Shown: positions 36,881 to 50,199, counted from the first letter of the stretch. The stretch: 64,000 nucleotides of DNA from Sporosarcina sp. ZBG7A (GCF_000813425.1 NZ_JWIB01000008.1:1-64000), one strand, 5' to 3'. The notes: generated from the sequence alone by a model not told the origin. Numbers and translations are program-made.

Positions 36881-36961
36881 CTTTCATACCTGTTAGAGTT
36901 GCGCGTGTAGGGTTAGGGTATGATAAACTATACAAGATACTGCAGGATGGAGGGAACCGGG

Positions 36962-37441
36962 TTGTTCATTTATTATGGTATTGCTGCGCTTGTCATTTTG
37001 GTCGATCAGCTGACAAAATGGTTGGTTGCTACAAATATGGAAATCGGCGAACGAATTCCTTTAATAGAACCTTATCTAGGCTTGCTGTCTCATCGAAATC
37101 GTGGTGCGGCATGGGGCATGTTAGAAGGTCAAATGTGGTTATTTGCAATTGTTACGATTGTCGTCGTTATCGGCATCGTTTACTATTTTCAAAAAGAAGG
37201 AAAGAACGAACCGTTGTTTGCATGGAGTTTAATGTTATTGCTTGGTGGCGCTGTAGGTAACTTTATTGACCGCATGGTGCGAGGCGAAGTGGTGGACTTT
37301 GTCAACGTCCTCATCCCGGTCATCAACTACGATTTCCCGATATTTAACGTAGCAGATGCAGCCTTGACATGCGGTGTCGTACTCGTGATCATTCATTTAA
37401 TCTTAGATGAAAAAAAGAATAAGAAAGATAAGGTGGCATAA
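36962..37441 (+). CDS. lspA: Lipoprotein signal peptidase (signal peptidase II)
   Basis: 159 residues with four membrane helices. The catalytic aspartates are Asp103 in GNFIDRMVRGEVVDF and Asp132 in FNVADAAL. It cleaves prolipoproteins at the lipobox. The start is taken as TTG 36962, with GGAGGG eight bases upstream; the frame runs back to 36920. The B. subtilis gene ylyA between ileS and lspA is missing. The rluD-like gene starts on the last base of its stop. Confidence 0.95.
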   Translation: MFIYYGIAALVILVDQLTKWLVATNMEIGERIPLIEPYLGLLSHRNRGAAWGMLEGQMWLFAIVTIVVVIGIVYYFQKEGKNEPLFAWSLMLLLGGAVGNFIDRMVRGEVVDFVNVLIPVINYDFPIFNVADAALTCGVVLVIIHLILDEKKNKKDKVA

Positions 37442-38355
37442 TGGAACAGTTTCAATATGTAATTGAAGAACAGACAGCAGGAGAACGGATTGACAAAGCG
37501 CTTGCATCTGTAAATGCAGACTGGTCCCGGACTCTTATTCAGCAATGGGTAAAAGACGGAATTGTCTTAGTGAATGGTGTTGCGGTGAAATCGAATTATA
37601 AGGTGAAGTCTGGAGATTCACTTACAGTCGATGAACCGGAACCGGAAGAACTCAATATGCCTGCTGAAGATCTAAATCTTGAGATTGTCTATGAGGACAG
37701 TGATGTGCTAGTTGTGAACAAGAGAAGTGGAATGGTAGTCCATCCGGCTCCTGGACATACGACAGGAACACTTGTGAACGGGCTTATGCACCATTGCACA
37801 GACTTGTCAGGCATCAATGGCATCATGAGACCGGGTATTGTGCACCGTATCGATAAAGATACGTCAGGATTACTCATGGTTGCTAAAAATGATAAAGCGC
37901 ATACGTCACTCGTTAATCAGCTTGTGGAGAAATCCGTGACACGCGTTTATACAGCACTCGTTCATGGCCATATTCCTCACGATAACGGTACAATCGATGC
38001 GCCTATCGGAAGAAACCAGAAAGATCGCCAAAGCATGTCAGTCGAGAACAATGGCAAACATGCTGTTACTCACTTTAAAGTGCTGGAGCGATTCGGGGAA
38101 TTTACACTCGTGGAGTGCCGCTTGGAAACAGGTAGAACCCATCAGATTCGTGTCCATATGAAATATATCGGTCACCCACTTGCAGGAGATCCGAAATACG
38201 GTCCGAAAAGAACCATCGATTTTGATGGTCAAGTTCTTCATGCAGGAACACTAGGATTTGTACATCCAGTGACGGAAGAGTATATGGAATTTAAAGCGCC
38301 ACTGCCAGACGACTTCGAACAGTTGCTGAGTGAAATGAAATCCAAAAAAGGTTGA
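37441..38355 (+). CDS. rluD: RluA/RluD family pseudouridine synthase (YlyB)
   Basis: 304 residues. An N-terminal S4 domain (RIDKALASVNADWSRTLIQQ, about 15–60) is followed by the pseudouridine synthase domain with catalytic Asp138 in VHRIDKDTSGLL. TGRTHQIRVHM near 226 is also diagnostic. By family it modifies 23S rRNA uridines; the exact site is not readable. It overlaps lspA by one base. The pyr promoter overlaps its stop codon. Confidence 0.92.
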   Translation: MEQFQYVIEEQTAGERIDKALASVNADWSRTLIQQWVKDGIVLVNGVAVKSNYKVKSGDSLTVDEPEPEELNMPAEDLNLEIVYEDSDVLVVNKRSGMVVHPAPGHTTGTLVNGLMHHCTDLSGINGIMRPGIVHRIDKDTSGLLMVAKNDKAHTSLVNQLVEKSVTRVYTALVHGHIPHDNGTIDAPIGRNQKDRQSMSVENNGKHAVTHFKVLERFGEFTLVECRLETGRTHQIRVHMKYIGHPLAGDPKYGPKRTIDFDGQVLHAGTLGFVHPVTEEYMEFKAPLPDDFEQLLSEMKSKKG

Positions 38356-38380
38356 CGGATAGAATTTCAAGCTGTATGCT
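38352..38380 (+). promoter_or_regulatory. Sigma-A promoter of the pyr operon
   Basis: TTGACG (38352–38357), a 17-bp spacer and TATGCT (38375–38380). The -35 overlaps the stop codon of the rluD-like gene. Confidence 0.8.
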
Positions 38381-38410
38381 TGTTGTAGAAACTTCATAGC
38401 GAACCTTTAA

Positions 38411-38532
38411 CGCCAATCCAGAGAGGTTGGGAAGGATGCACGTTGTTCAGAGTCACGCTTGCGAGCGCAGACTGCTGGATTGTATTCACGCACGCAAACC
38501 TTCCTGCCCGAAAGACGGCCGGAAGGTTTTTT
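38411..38532 (+). promoter_or_regulatory. PyrR-dependent attenuator 1 (pyr leader)
   Basis: The PyrR-binding loop TCCAGAGAGGTTGGGAAGGA (38417–38436) is followed by a terminator stem AACCTTCC (38497–38504) with GGAAGGTT (38521–38528) and a T run. UMP- or UTP-bound PyrR should stabilise the anti-antiterminator and stop transcription. The 266-bp gap before pyrR holds the promoter, this attenuator and nothing else I can see. Confidence 0.92.
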
Positions 38533-38570
38533 GTATGGAACGCTTTTTGGAAGAAAATATTTGTAGTTAA

Positions 38571-39164
<594 letters not shown>

Positions 39165-39192
39165 TTGAAAATAGCTTGGAGGCGCACAGACT

Positions 39193-40506
39193 ATGGCAGA
39201 AAAAGTATTGGATATTCACGAAAAACCCGCAGCCGGTAAATGGCTTGCATTAAGTCTCCAGCACATGTTCGCCATGTTCGGGGCAACAATTCTAGTCCCA
39301 CAACTCGTTGGACTTAGCCCAGCAATCGCATTACTCACGAGTGGTATTGCAACACTCATCTTTGTAGTCATCACACAAGGTAAAGTTCCAGCTTATCTAG
39401 GATCTTCATTCGCTTTCATTGTCCCGATTACAGTTGCTACTGAAACTGGGGGCATCGGTAGTGCGATGATCGGAAGTATGTTCGTAGCACTCGTTTACGC
39501 GATTGTGTCCCTTCTAATATGGAAGACAGGTCATAACTGGATCATGAATATTCTACCTCCAGTCGTTGTGGGACCCGTTATCATGGTCATCGGTCTCGCA
39601 GTAGCACCAACTGCGGTTGGTATGGCAAGTCGTATCGATGTTAACGGAGTGTCAACTTACAGTCTTCTTCATTTCTCAGCAGCTCTCGTCACATTGGCGT
39701 CAGCAATCATTTGCCTCATGTTCTTCAGAGGTGTCATCAGCTTGATGCCGGTCTTGATTGGGATTATCATAGGCTACTTTTACTCAGCTGCAATCGGCAT
39801 TTTGAACTTCCAGCCAGTACTTGATGCGAAGTGGTTTGCAGTTCCAGAATTCTTAATACCAGGAGTCGATTATGACTTTGTTGTAACACCAACTTTGTTG
39901 TTTGTCATGGTTCCGATTGCGATTGTGACGATTTCAGAGCATATCGGTCACCAGCTCGTACTTGGGAAAGTAGTGGAACGTGACTTCATCCGCGATCCAG
40001 GACTGAATCGTTCGTTGCTCGGCGATGGACTAGGAACATTGATAAGTGGAGTGCTCGGTGGTCCGCCGAAAACGACTTACGGTGAAAACATCGGAGTCAT
40101 GGCGATAACAAGAGTATACAGTGTCTATGTCATCGTGGGAGCTGCAGTGTTTGCGATTCTATTCTCCTTCATGGGGAAAGTCATGGCACTCATTTCAACC
40201 ATCCCAACAGCTGTTCTTGGTGGAATTTCAATCCTGCTCTTCGGGATTATCGCATCATCCGGATTACGCATGCTCGTCGATCATCAAGTGGATTTCGACA
40301 AACAGCGGAATCTAGTTATCACATCGGTCATTCTCGTCATTGGAATCGGTGGTGCATCCATCAACTTTAGCGAAACCTTCCATATCGAAGGAATGGCATT
40401 AGCGGCAATTGTTGGTGTAGTGCTGAACTTAGTACTTCCAGGTCGTGAGAAGAACACGTTGGATGATGTTGAAGACGAACCATTGCTTGTAGATAAAGAC
40501 AACTAA
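39193..40506 (+). CDS. pyrP: Uracil permease (NCS2 family)
   Basis: A 437-residue nucleobase:cation symporter with about 12–14 membrane helices. Family blocks include QHMFAMFGATILVP near residues 23–36, VPITVATETGGIGSAM, and GVLGGPPKTTYGENIGVMAITRVYS with the NCS2 signature. Encoded between pyrR and pyrB, it imports uracil for salvage. TTGGAGGCG precedes the ATG. The second attenuator follows it. Confidence 0.95.
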   Translation: MAEKVLDIHEKPAAGKWLALSLQHMFAMFGATILVPQLVGLSPAIALLTSGIATLIFVVITQGKVPAYLGSSFAFIVPITVATETGGIGSAMIGSMFVALVYAIVSLLIWKTGHNWIMNILPPVVVGPVIMVIGLAVAPTAVGMASRIDVNGVSTYSLLHFSAALVTLASAIICLMFFRGVISLMPVLIGIIIGYFYSAAIGILNFQPVLDAKWFAVPEFLIPGVDYDFVVTPTLLFVMVPIAIVTISEHIGHQLVLGKVVERDFIRDPGLNRSLLGDGLGTLISGVLGGPPKTTYGENIGVMAITRVYSVYVIVGAAVFAILFSFMGKVMALISTIPTAVLGGISILLFGIIASSGLRMLVDHQVDFDKQRNLVITSVILVIGIGGASINFSETFHIEGMALAAIVGVVLNLVLPGREKNTLDDVEDEPLLVDKDN

Positions 40507-40529
40507 ATACGTTAGACCTTTTAACATTG

Positions 40530-40622
40530 TACAGAGAGACAAGGAAAGGTTTATGTGGCAGGGACTGTAAAAGGGATCTGCATACATAAATGGCCTTCCT
40601 ATATGCTGGGAAGGCCTTTTTT
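40530..40622 (+). promoter_or_regulatory. PyrR-dependent attenuator 2 (pyrP–pyrB)
   Basis: A second PyrR-binding element, TACAGAGAGACAAGGAAAGG (40530–40549), is followed by a terminator GGCCTTCC (40592–40599) with GGAAGGCC (40609–40616) and six T. It should control pyrB and later genes separately from pyrP. Confidence 0.88.
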
Positions 40623-40656
40623 AAAACCTTCCCCTAACTAAGAGGAGGACGACAAA

Positions 40657-41568
40657 ATGGATAACTTACTTACGATGAAACAATTTAGCGAAGAGAATAT
40701 TATGGAAATCTTGAATTATGCGGAGTACTTGAAGCGTCATGGAATTCGGGAATTGCCCGGGAAATATTTAGTGAGCAACTTGTTTTTTGAGCCAAGTACA
40801 CGCACAAAACTAAGCTTCGAAATCGCTGAAAGAAAATTAGGATTAGAAATTATCCAATTTGATCCAGGTCATTCAAGCACGACTAAAGGCGAAACGCTTT
40901 TTGATACAGTACGAACATTGGAAGCACTTGGTGTCAACGCAGTTGTCATCCGTCATCCTGAAAAAGAGTATTACAAACAACTAGAGGGCATTAAAATCCC
41001 AGTATTCAACGGCGGAGATGGAACAGGGCAACACCCGAGTCAATCACTGTTGGACCTATTTACCATCAAAGAGGAGTTCGGTTACTTCTTAGGGCTGAAT
41101 GTAGTGATTGCTGGAGATTTGTCGCACAGCCGTGTCGCTGCATCGAACGCAGAAGCTTTACAAAAACTCGGTGCAAATGTGCAATTTGTCTGTCCTGATG
41201 AGTGGTCTGGGGATTATGAGACTCTTCCAGGTTGGGACAGTGTGATCGAACAAGCGGACGTGGTAATGCTGCTACGCGTTCAACATGAGCGCCATGACGA
41301 GAAGATGAGCTTCACGAAAGAAGAGTATCACGCGCAATATGGATTGACTGCTGAGCGTGCAGCTATGATGAAGGAAAATGCAATTATCATGCACCCAGCA
41401 CCGATCAACTGGGGAGTTGAAATTGCCGAGTCACTGACAACTCATCCAAAGCTAAGAGTCTATGAAGCTGTTGAAAATGGTGTTTACATCCGTGCTGCTG
41501 CAATGGAAATGATCTTAAGAGGGGGAAATGTTCATGCACAAGCTGCTCCGAAATATTTGGCTATATGA
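40657..41568 (+). CDS. pyrB: Aspartate carbamoyltransferase catalytic subunit
   Basis: A 303-residue enzyme joining carbamoyl phosphate and aspartate. The carbamoyl-phosphate motif STRT is at 47–50 ([13 protein letters not shown]). [13 protein letters not shown] and [12 protein letters not shown] are further active-site segments. No regulatory pyrI is present, as usual for Bacillales. AGAGGAGG precedes the ATG. The last 35 bp overlap pyrC. Confidence 0.97.
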   Translation: MDNLLTMKQFSEENIMEILNYAEYLKRHGIRELPGKYLVSNLFFEPSTRTKLSFEIAERKLGLEIIQFDPGHSSTTKGETLFDTVRTLEALGVNAVVIRHPEKEYYKQLEGIKIPVFNGGDGTGQHPSQSLLDLFTIKEEFGYFLGLNVVIAGDLSHSRVAASNAEALQKLGANVQFVCPDEWSGDYETLPGWDSVIEQADVVMLLRVQHERHDEKMSFTKEEYHAQYGLTAERAAMMKENAIIMHPAPINWGVEIAESLTTHPKLRVYEAVENGVYIRAAAMEMILRGGNVHAQAAPKYLAI

Positions 41569-42808
41569 TGAAACTTCACAGAATTTAAAGGATGTACGAA
41601 TTCAAGATGGTAAAATTGTGGAAATAGGACAAAAACTAGAAGTGAATGGTGCTGAAATAATCGAAGGCAACGGTTCTTGCCTTGCACCTGGGTTTGTCGA
41701 TGTACACGTTCACTTACGCGAGCCAGGTGGCGAGCATAAGGAAACGATTGAGAGTGGAACGAAGGCTGCAGCAAAAGGCGGTTACACAACAATCTGTGCG
41801 ATGCCAAATACACGACCAGTTCCAGATACAATTAAAAACATTGAACATGTCAATGAATTGATTGAAAAAAATGCTGTCATTCGAGTTTTACCATATGCAT
41901 CCATAACTATCCGTGAAGCCGGAAAAGAACGTACGAATTTGGCGGAGCTAAAAGAACATGGTGCGTTTGCGTTCACAGATGACGGTGTAGGAATCCAACA
42001 AGCAGGAATGATGCTTGAAACGATGCAAGACGCAGCAAAATTGAATATGGCGGTCGTTGCTCACTGTGAAGATAATACGCTCATTTATGGTGGCGCAATG
42101 CACGAAGGGATCCGGAATAAGGAACTTGGACTTCCGGGAATTCCGTCTGTTGCAGAGTCAGTTCATATTGCACGCGATATTCTTCTTGCAGAAGCAGCGG
42201 GCGCACATTACCACGTTTGCCACGTTAGTACGAAAGAGTCCGTTCGCGTCATCCGAGATGCAAAACGAGCAGGTGTCCATGTAACAGCTGAAGTGACTCC
42301 TCACCATTTATTGCTAACAGAACACGACATTCCTGAAGATGATGCTGTCTGGAAGATGAATCCGCCACTACGTGGAAACGAAGACTTGGCGGCACTGCGA
42401 GAAGGATTGCTTGATGGTACGCTTGATTTCATCGCAACAGATCATGCACCACATAGTGCAGAAGAGAAAGCTGCAGGATTCAAGATAGCACCGTTCGGAA
42501 TTACTGGGTTTGAAACAGCATTCCCGTTACTTTACACACATTTTGTGAAAAACGGAGATTGGACATTGAAACAACTGATCGACTGGTTTACGAAAAAGCC
42601 ATGTGATGTTTTTGACCTTCCGTATGGCTCGATTGAAGAAGGGGCTAAAGCCGACCTTGTATTGCTCGATTTGACAACTGAGCAAGCCATTGACCCAACT
42701 ACGTTTTTATCAAAAGGAAAAAACACGCCGTTTACAGGAGTGAAATGTACAGGATGGCCAGTACTGACACTGTTCGGAGGAGAAACGGTCTTTTCAGAAC
42801 AACAGTGA
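41534..42808 (+). CDS. pyrC: Dihydroorotase
   Basis: A 424-residue zinc amidohydrolase. It contains the metal-binding motif [17 protein letters not shown], the carboxylated-type active-site region, [13 protein letters not shown] and the catalytic [12 protein letters not shown] at 41534 is favoured by the spacing from GAGGGGGA; ATG at 41528 is possible. It overlaps pyrB by 35 bp. In B. subtilis pyrAA–pyrAB follow, but here pyrK follows after 39 bp. Confidence 0.96.
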   Translation: MHKLLRNIWLYDETSQNLKDVRIQDGKIVEIGQKLEVNGAEIIEGNGSCLAPGFVDVHVHLREPGGEHKETIESGTKAAAKGGYTTICAMPNTRPVPDTIKNIEHVNELIEKNAVIRVLPYASITIREAGKERTNLAELKEHGAFAFTDDGVGIQQAGMMLETMQDAAKLNMAVVAHCEDNTLIYGGAMHEGIRNKELGLPGIPSVAESVHIARDILLAEAAGAHYHVCHVSTKESVRVIRDAKRAGVHVTAEVTPHHLLLTEHDIPEDDAVWKMNPPLRGNEDLAALREGLLDGTLDFIATDHAPHSAEEKAAGFKIAPFGITGFETAFPLLYTHFVKNGDWTLKQLIDWFTKKPCDVFDLPYGSIEEGAKADLVLLDLTTEQAIDPTTFLSKGKNTPFTGVKCTGWPVLTLFGGETVFSEQQ

Positions 42809-42847
42809 GGACCGCAATAATCCAGAGAAATAGAAGGGGGTTCTTGC

Positions 42848-45241
<2,394 letters not shown>

Positions 45242-45245
<4 letters not shown>

Positions 45246-45874
45246 TGACAAAACAAGAAATCGCGAAAATTTTATTGCACGTAGGGGCTGTAACCCTTAG
45301 TCCAGATGAACCCTTCACATGGGCGTCTGGCATTCAATCACCCATCTATTGTGACAACCGTCTCATTATGTCAGATCCAGGCGGTAGAAGACGAATTGCT
45401 GAGGGAATGGCAGCTTCTATTAAAGCAAATTATCCAGAAACAACTGTCATCGCGGGTACTGCAACAGCGGGAATTCCACATGCAGCATGGATTGCTGATA
45501 TTTTAGGGTTGCCGATGGTGTATGTTCGTTCGAAAGCGAAAGGACATGGACGAAGCAAGCAAATCGAAGGGAAAATTAAGCCGGAAGACCGTGCTGTCAT
45601 TGTGGAAGATTTAATTTCTACGGGTGGTAGTAGTTTGACAGCAGCTGACGCATTGCTAGAAGCTGGCGTTCAAGTAGAAGGCGTTGTCTCCATCTTTACA
45701 TACGGATTGGAAAGTGCAGACACTGCTTTCGAAAAAGCTGGTTTATCCTACACAAGCCTCACAGATTTCAATGCCCTCGCTGAAGTCGCAACCCGTTCCG
45801 GAGCAATCCGCGAAGAATCCGTTGCCTCTCTCCTTGACTGGCACCAAAAATTAAAATCAGGCACATTGCAATAA
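45242..45874 (+). CDS. pyrE: Orotate phosphoribosyltransferase
   Basis: 210 residues. The PRPP-binding motif is VIVEDLISTGGSSL, near 118–131. PFTWASGIQSPIYCDNR and VYVRSKAKGHGRSKQIEG are the orotate and flexible-loop regions. It starts ATGATG within the pyrF stop; the second ATG (45245) is equally possible. It is the last gene of the pyr operon and is followed by a terminator and the 20-bp repeat array. Confidence 0.96.
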
Positions 45875-45880
45875 ATGACG

Positions 45881-45913
45881 GAAGCTGGCGTTTTACGCTG
45901 TGCTTCTTTTTTT
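45881..45913 (+). terminator. Terminator after pyrE
   Basis: GAAGC (45881–45885) pairs with GCTTC (45902–45906), with a further imperfect upper stem around TTTTA, followed by seven T. It closes the pyr operon. Confidence 0.75.
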
Positions 45914-46022
45914 ATGGAGATTTTTTAATCGACAGCATTCGATGGGTGTCGTTTGTTGGGAGAAAGTGAATTCCTATGTAGTTTTGCGGCGATTCGAGGA
46001 GATATATGTAAGGGAAGGTTGG

Positions 46023-46182
46023 TTTATGAGCAGTTTTGTCGATTTATGATCACTTTTTGGAGTTTATGAGCGCAAAATGATGTTTATGATCACATTTTGT
46101 GTTTTATGAGCGTTTTCGACGATTTATGATCATTTTCTCGAGTTTATGATCGAATTCTAGGGTTTATGATCACCCCCCAAAA
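46023..46182. repeat. Eight-unit, 20-bp-period tandem array with core TTTATGAKCR
   Basis: Units begin exactly at 46023, 46043, 46063, 46083, 46103, 46123, 46143 and 46163. Each has a conserved 10-bp half, TTTATGA(G/T)C(A/G), and a variable 10-bp half. Bases 8–9 alternate: units 1, 3 and 5 read GAGC; units 2, 4, 6, 7 and 8 read GATC. Units 2, 4, 6 and 8 thus carry the palindrome TGATCA. The variable halves all differ. The array lies between the converging pyr operon and rqcH, each with its own terminator. In the 353-bp gap I see only the two terminators, this array and possible decayed units before it. Function unknown. Confidence 0.95.
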
Positions 46183-46191
46183 CAACATAAG

Positions 46192-46222
46192 AAAAACCAG
46201 CAAGGCGTTAAGCCTAGCTGGT
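46192..46222 (-). terminator. Terminator after rqcH
   Basis: On the minus strand ACCAGCTAGGC pairs with GCCTTGCTGGT around a short loop, with one A-A mismatch, and TTTTT follows. The arms are 46212–46222 and 46196–46206. Confidence 0.85.
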
Positions 46223-46227
46223 CTCGG

Positions 46228-47919
46228 TTATGCTTTCAATTGTCGTACGACATCTTCATCCGGCGTGACAAAAATCGTCTTTTGTTCAAAATAGATGACA
46301 AATCCTGGTTTTGAACCATTGGGCTTTTTCACGTGACGAACTTCTGTGAAATCGACAGGAACAGATGCTGAACCTCGCGCTTTACTGAAGTAGGCGGCGA
46401 GCGTCGCGGCTTCTTGAATCGTTTTTTCACTCGGATCTTCATCGTGAATCACAACGTGAGATCCAGGTATATCTTTTGTATGAAGCCAAATGTGATTCCG
46501 TGCAGCAAGCTTAGAAGTTAGCCAATCATTTTGTCGGTTATTTTTTCCGACTGAGATTTTAATACCATCGGTCGACTGGTACGATTCCGGCATGGGCTTC
46601 TTCGGTTTCACTTTCTTCTTGCCTTTTCGAGCTTTCATGAGACCGAGTTCCGCAAGTTCATCCCGGATTTCATCGATATCGTCAGTAGATGCTTGCATGA
46701 CCTGCTGTTTCACCATTTCAAAATACTCGATGTCCTCGTGTGCTTTTTCTAATTGACTTGCGAGTTGAATCAAGGCATTCTTCGCTTTTGTATACTTGGA
46801 AAAATAGCGCTGCGCATTGTCAATCACGGATTTGCGTGGATCGAGCTGAATGGTGACCGTCGTTCCTTGCTCGTAATAGTTTTCAACAACTGCCTCTTTT
46901 TGCCCCTTTTCAATCGCATAACTATTCGCTGTCAGAAGCTCTCCATAAAGCTGGAAAGTATCAAGACGTCCCGCATCGTTGCGTTCTTTTTCTAGCTTTT
47001 GGACTTTTAATTTCAATTTCGCAATTTCGTTATCCAGCCAGCGCTCTAAATCGGCCGCTTGTGCTTTAACTCGTTCCCGAACCGCACGAGCAAAGTAGAC
47101 TTTATCCAACAATTCACCAAGGGTTGGATAAACAATCTCGGCTCCTTGAGTGAAAGTTAGCTCAGCTGCAGAAAATAATAACTTCCCGTCTTTTTCTAAA
47201 GTGTTCGGATGGATTGGACCCTCTGAAAATATCTGAACAAATGATAGATATGTCTGGAATGCAGATTGCCCTGTTGAACTCTTTAATCGATACAGGAGTT
47301 CTTCAGCGTGAATGGGTGAAAATCCTGATAGTTCCTGAACGACTGCTTTCGGAGTATCAAACGTCGGGAGCAATTCTTCAAAGACTTCTTGTGTGAGTGT
47401 AAAGGGATTCCGTTTATCTTGTGGTGGAGCCGGAATATACGGTTGCCCAGGCATAATTGTGCGGTAGCTGTTTACGCTCGGAGGCAAATGCTTCATGCTG
47501 TCGATAATCATATCCCGTTCAGGATCAATCAGTAAAAAGTTACTGTGACGACCCATGATTTCAAATATGATCGCACGTTCCATGTCGTCACCAATTTCGT
47601 TTTTTGAGCGGATGGTAAACTTCAAGATTCGGTCAGTTCCCATTTGCTCAACGGCTGTAATGGTTCCCCCTTCAAGATGTTTCCGCAGTGTCATGCAAAA
47701 CATTGGAGGCTCTTTTGGGTTTTGAATCGTTTCTTCTGTAAATTGTACGCGTGCATAGGATGGATGCACCGAAAAAAGTAATTTTCGGTTTTGACCGCCT
47801 GCACGGATAATGAATACGGTTTCTTGAGCGTTTGGTTGGTGAATCTTTGTGATTCTTCCATTTTCAATAGTTTGTAGTTCGCGTTTCATCGCGGTTGTGA
47901 ACAACCCGTCAAATGCCAT
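46228..47919 (-). CDS. rqcH: Ribosome quality control protein RqcH (NFACT family)
   Basis: 563 residues from MAFDGLFTTAMKREL. Domains are an N-terminal NFACT-N (IHQPNAQETVFIIRA), a helical region with long coiled coils (about 265–420), and a C-terminal NFACT-R with NDWLTSKLAARNHIWLHTKDIPGSHVVI. RqcH binds 50S subunits with stalled nascent chains and recruits tRNA-Ala to add alanine tails. Older names are YloA and FbpA. AAAGAGGA precedes the ATG at 47919. It is transcribed against the pyr operon. Confidence 0.94.
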   Translation of the reverse strand: MAFDGLFTTAMKRELQTIENGRITKIHQPNAQETVFIIRAGGQNRKLLFSVHPSYARVQFTEETIQNPKEPPMFCMTLRKHLEGGTITAVEQMGTDRILKFTIRSKNEIGDDMERAIIFEIMGRHSNFLLIDPERDMIIDSMKHLPPSVNSYRTIMPGQPYIPAPPQDKRNPFTLTQEVFEELLPTFDTPKAVVQELSGFSPIHAEELLYRLKSSTGQSAFQTYLSFVQIFSEGPIHPNTLEKDGKLLFSAAELTFTQGAEIVYPTLGELLDKVYFARAVRERVKAQAADLERWLDNEIAKLKLKVQKLEKERNDAGRLDTFQLYGELLTANSYAIEKGQKEAVVENYYEQGTTVTIQLDPRKSVIDNAQRYFSKYTKAKNALIQLASQLEKAHEDIEYFEMVKQQVMQASTDDIDEIRDELAELGLMKARKGKKKVKPKKPMPESYQSTDGIKISVGKNNRQNDWLTSKLAARNHIWLHTKDIPGSHVVIHDEDPSEKTIQEAATLAAYFSKARGSASVPVDFTEVRHVKKPNGSKPGFVIYFEQKTIFVTPDEDVVRQLKA

Positions 47920-47973
47920 GTGAATTCCTCTTTCTTTTCGTTTCCTCCATTTTAGCACTACGCGTCAAACATA

Positions 47974-47982
47974 TGGTATAAT
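47974..47982 (+). promoter_or_regulatory. Extended -10 promoter for gmk
   Basis: TGGTATAAT: a perfect TATAAT (47977–47982) with the TG extension, 73 bp before gmk. No clear -35 is visible, as is common for extended -10 promoters. Confidence 0.6.
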
Positions 47983-48043
47983 ACGAATACAAACTTCGGA
48001 TCGAACTGGATTAGGGATGATTTGAATGGAGAGACTACATTAG

Positions 48044-48673
<630 letters not shown>

Positions 48674-48677
48674 GACA

Positions 48678-48902
48678 ATGTTATATCCATCTGTAGATTC
48701 ACTAAAAGAGAAGATCGACTCAAAGTACACACTCGTTTCACTTGCTGCAAAGAGAGCTCGCGAAATGCAAGAAAAGAAAGATGAGCAACTCGTTTCCTAT
48801 ACATCACATAAAAATGTCGGTAAAGCTCTTGAAGAAGTAGCAGCAGGCATGCTTCATAAACGCAAGACGGACGCTTCCGTTGTCTATGAGGACGAAATTT
48901 AA
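48678..48902 (+). CDS. rpoZ: RNA polymerase omega subunit
   Basis: 74 residues starting [31 protein letters not shown], the conserved omega N-terminus that wraps beta-prime. The [15 protein letters not shown] block follows. It is linked to gmk in one transcript. It is of usual size for Firmicutes. An imperfect CTCCC/GGGAG hairpin (about 48931–48962) lies before coaBC and may be a weak terminator. Confidence 0.95.
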   Translation: MLYPSVDSLKEKIDSKYTLVSLAAKRAREMQEKKDEQLVSYTSHKNVGKALEEVAAGMLHKRKTDASVVYEDEI

Positions 48903-48990
48903 ACGTACTTGAGTTGAATACACATATGGAAGCTCCCTTAGAAAATGTACTTTCTTTGGGAGTTTGTCATTTTCGGGGAGGATGAAGGTG

Positions 48991-50199
48991 TTGTTAGCCA
49001 ATAAAAAAGTTTTGCTTTGTGTGACCGGTGGCATTGCAGTCTACAAAGCGGTTGCACTGGTTAGTAAATTGAGTCAATCCGGAGCGCAGGTGAAAGTGGT
49101 GATGACCCGCTCTGCGATGGAATTCGTTCAGCCGCTATCGTTTCAGGTGATGTCCCGGAACGATGTTTATTACGATACGTTCGATGAGAAAGATTCGTCA
49201 GTTATAGCACACATCGATCTTGCAGACTGGGCAGATTTAATAATCGTGGCACCGACTACTGCAAATTTCATAGGCAAACTAGCAAATGGCATCGCAGATG
49301 ATATGGCATCAACCCTCTTACTTGCAGCGACAGCTCCTGTATGGATTGCCCCTGCGATGAATGTCCATATGTATGAGCATCCAGCGGTTCTTCGGAATAT
49401 CGATCGCCTTTATCGAGACGGCGTTCGATTCATCGAACCATCCGAGGGCTTTTTAGCATGTGGATATGTTGGCAAAGGCCGTCTGGAAGAGCCTGAGCGC
49501 ATTGTAGAATTAATCGATTCGTTTTTCAATGAAACTCCGAAGCTTCCGCTAGCTGGAAAAAAAGTCGTCGTAACAGCAGGTCCGACATTAGAGCGGATTG
49601 ATCCGGTCCGATACATTTCAAATTTTTCAAGTGGCAAGATGGGGTATGCGATGGCACAAGCTGCGGTTGAACTAGGAGCTGAAACGGTTCTTATTTCAGG
49701 ACCTGTGTCGCTTGACCCGCCTACAGGTGTAGAGCTTATTCGTGTCGAGAGTGCAGCTGAAATGCTTGCTGCAGTGTTGGGTCAGTATACGGATGCAGAT
49801 TACGTCGTGAAATCTGCTGCAGTTGCGGATTATCGTCCAAAAAAAGTACATGACCAAAAGATGAAGAAAAAAGAAGGTGCTGCATCGTTGGAGCTGGAGC
49901 GGACAACCGATATTTTGAAATCGTTAGGTGAAATGAAATCGACGCAACGGCTCATCGGATTTGCGGCAGAAACGACAGATGCCGTTACATATGGAAAAGG
50001 TAAGTTGGAATCGAAAAATCTCGATTGGATTATTGTCAATGATGTCACAGATCCTGCAGGAGGTTTTGGCAGTGATGCCAACGTCGTAACTTTAATTTCA
50101 AGGACTGGTGTTGAGATTTCGTTCCCAGCTATGGAGAAAAAGGAGCTTGCAAAACATCTACTCACAACAATTGTTCATGAAGGACAAGATTCCCTATGA
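48991..50199 (+). CDS. coaBC: Bifunctional phosphopantothenoylcysteine decarboxylase / phosphopantothenate–cysteine ligase
   Basis: 402 residues. The N-terminal FMN-dependent CoaC half shows LLCVTGGIAVYKA, the APTTANFIGKLANGIADD segment, the catalytic PAMNVHMYEHP and FLACGYVGKGRL. The C-terminal CoaB half shows VVVTAGPTLERIDPVRYISNFSSGKMG. TTG at 48991 fits both family length and the GGGGAGG site nine bases upstream; the frame runs back to 48964. It makes 4'-phosphopantetheine in CoA synthesis. priA overlaps by four bases. Confidence 0.95.
   Translation: MLANKKVLLCVTGGIAVYKAVALVSKLSQSGAQVKVVMTRSAMEFVQPLSFQVMSRNDVYYDTFDEKDSSVIAHIDLADWADLIIVAPTTANFIGKLANGIADDMASTLLLAATAPVWIAPAMNVHMYEHPAVLRNIDRLYRDGVRFIEPSEGFLACGYVGKGRLEEPERIVELIDSFFNETPKLPLAGKKVVVTAGPTLERIDPVRYISNFSSGKMGYAMAQAAVELGAETVLISGPVSLDPPTGVELIRVESAAEMLAAVLGQYTDADYVVKSAAVADYRPKKVHDQKMKKKEGAASLELERTTDILKSLGEMKSTQRLIGFAAETTDAVTYGKGKLESKNLDWIIVNDVTDPAGGFGSDANVVTLISRTGVEISFPAMEKKELAKHLLTTIVHEGQDSL

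Noticed and set aside
46023-46182. CRISPR array
   Set aside because: Repeat cores are 10 bp and spacers 10 bp, far below CRISPR dimensions, and no cas genes are present.
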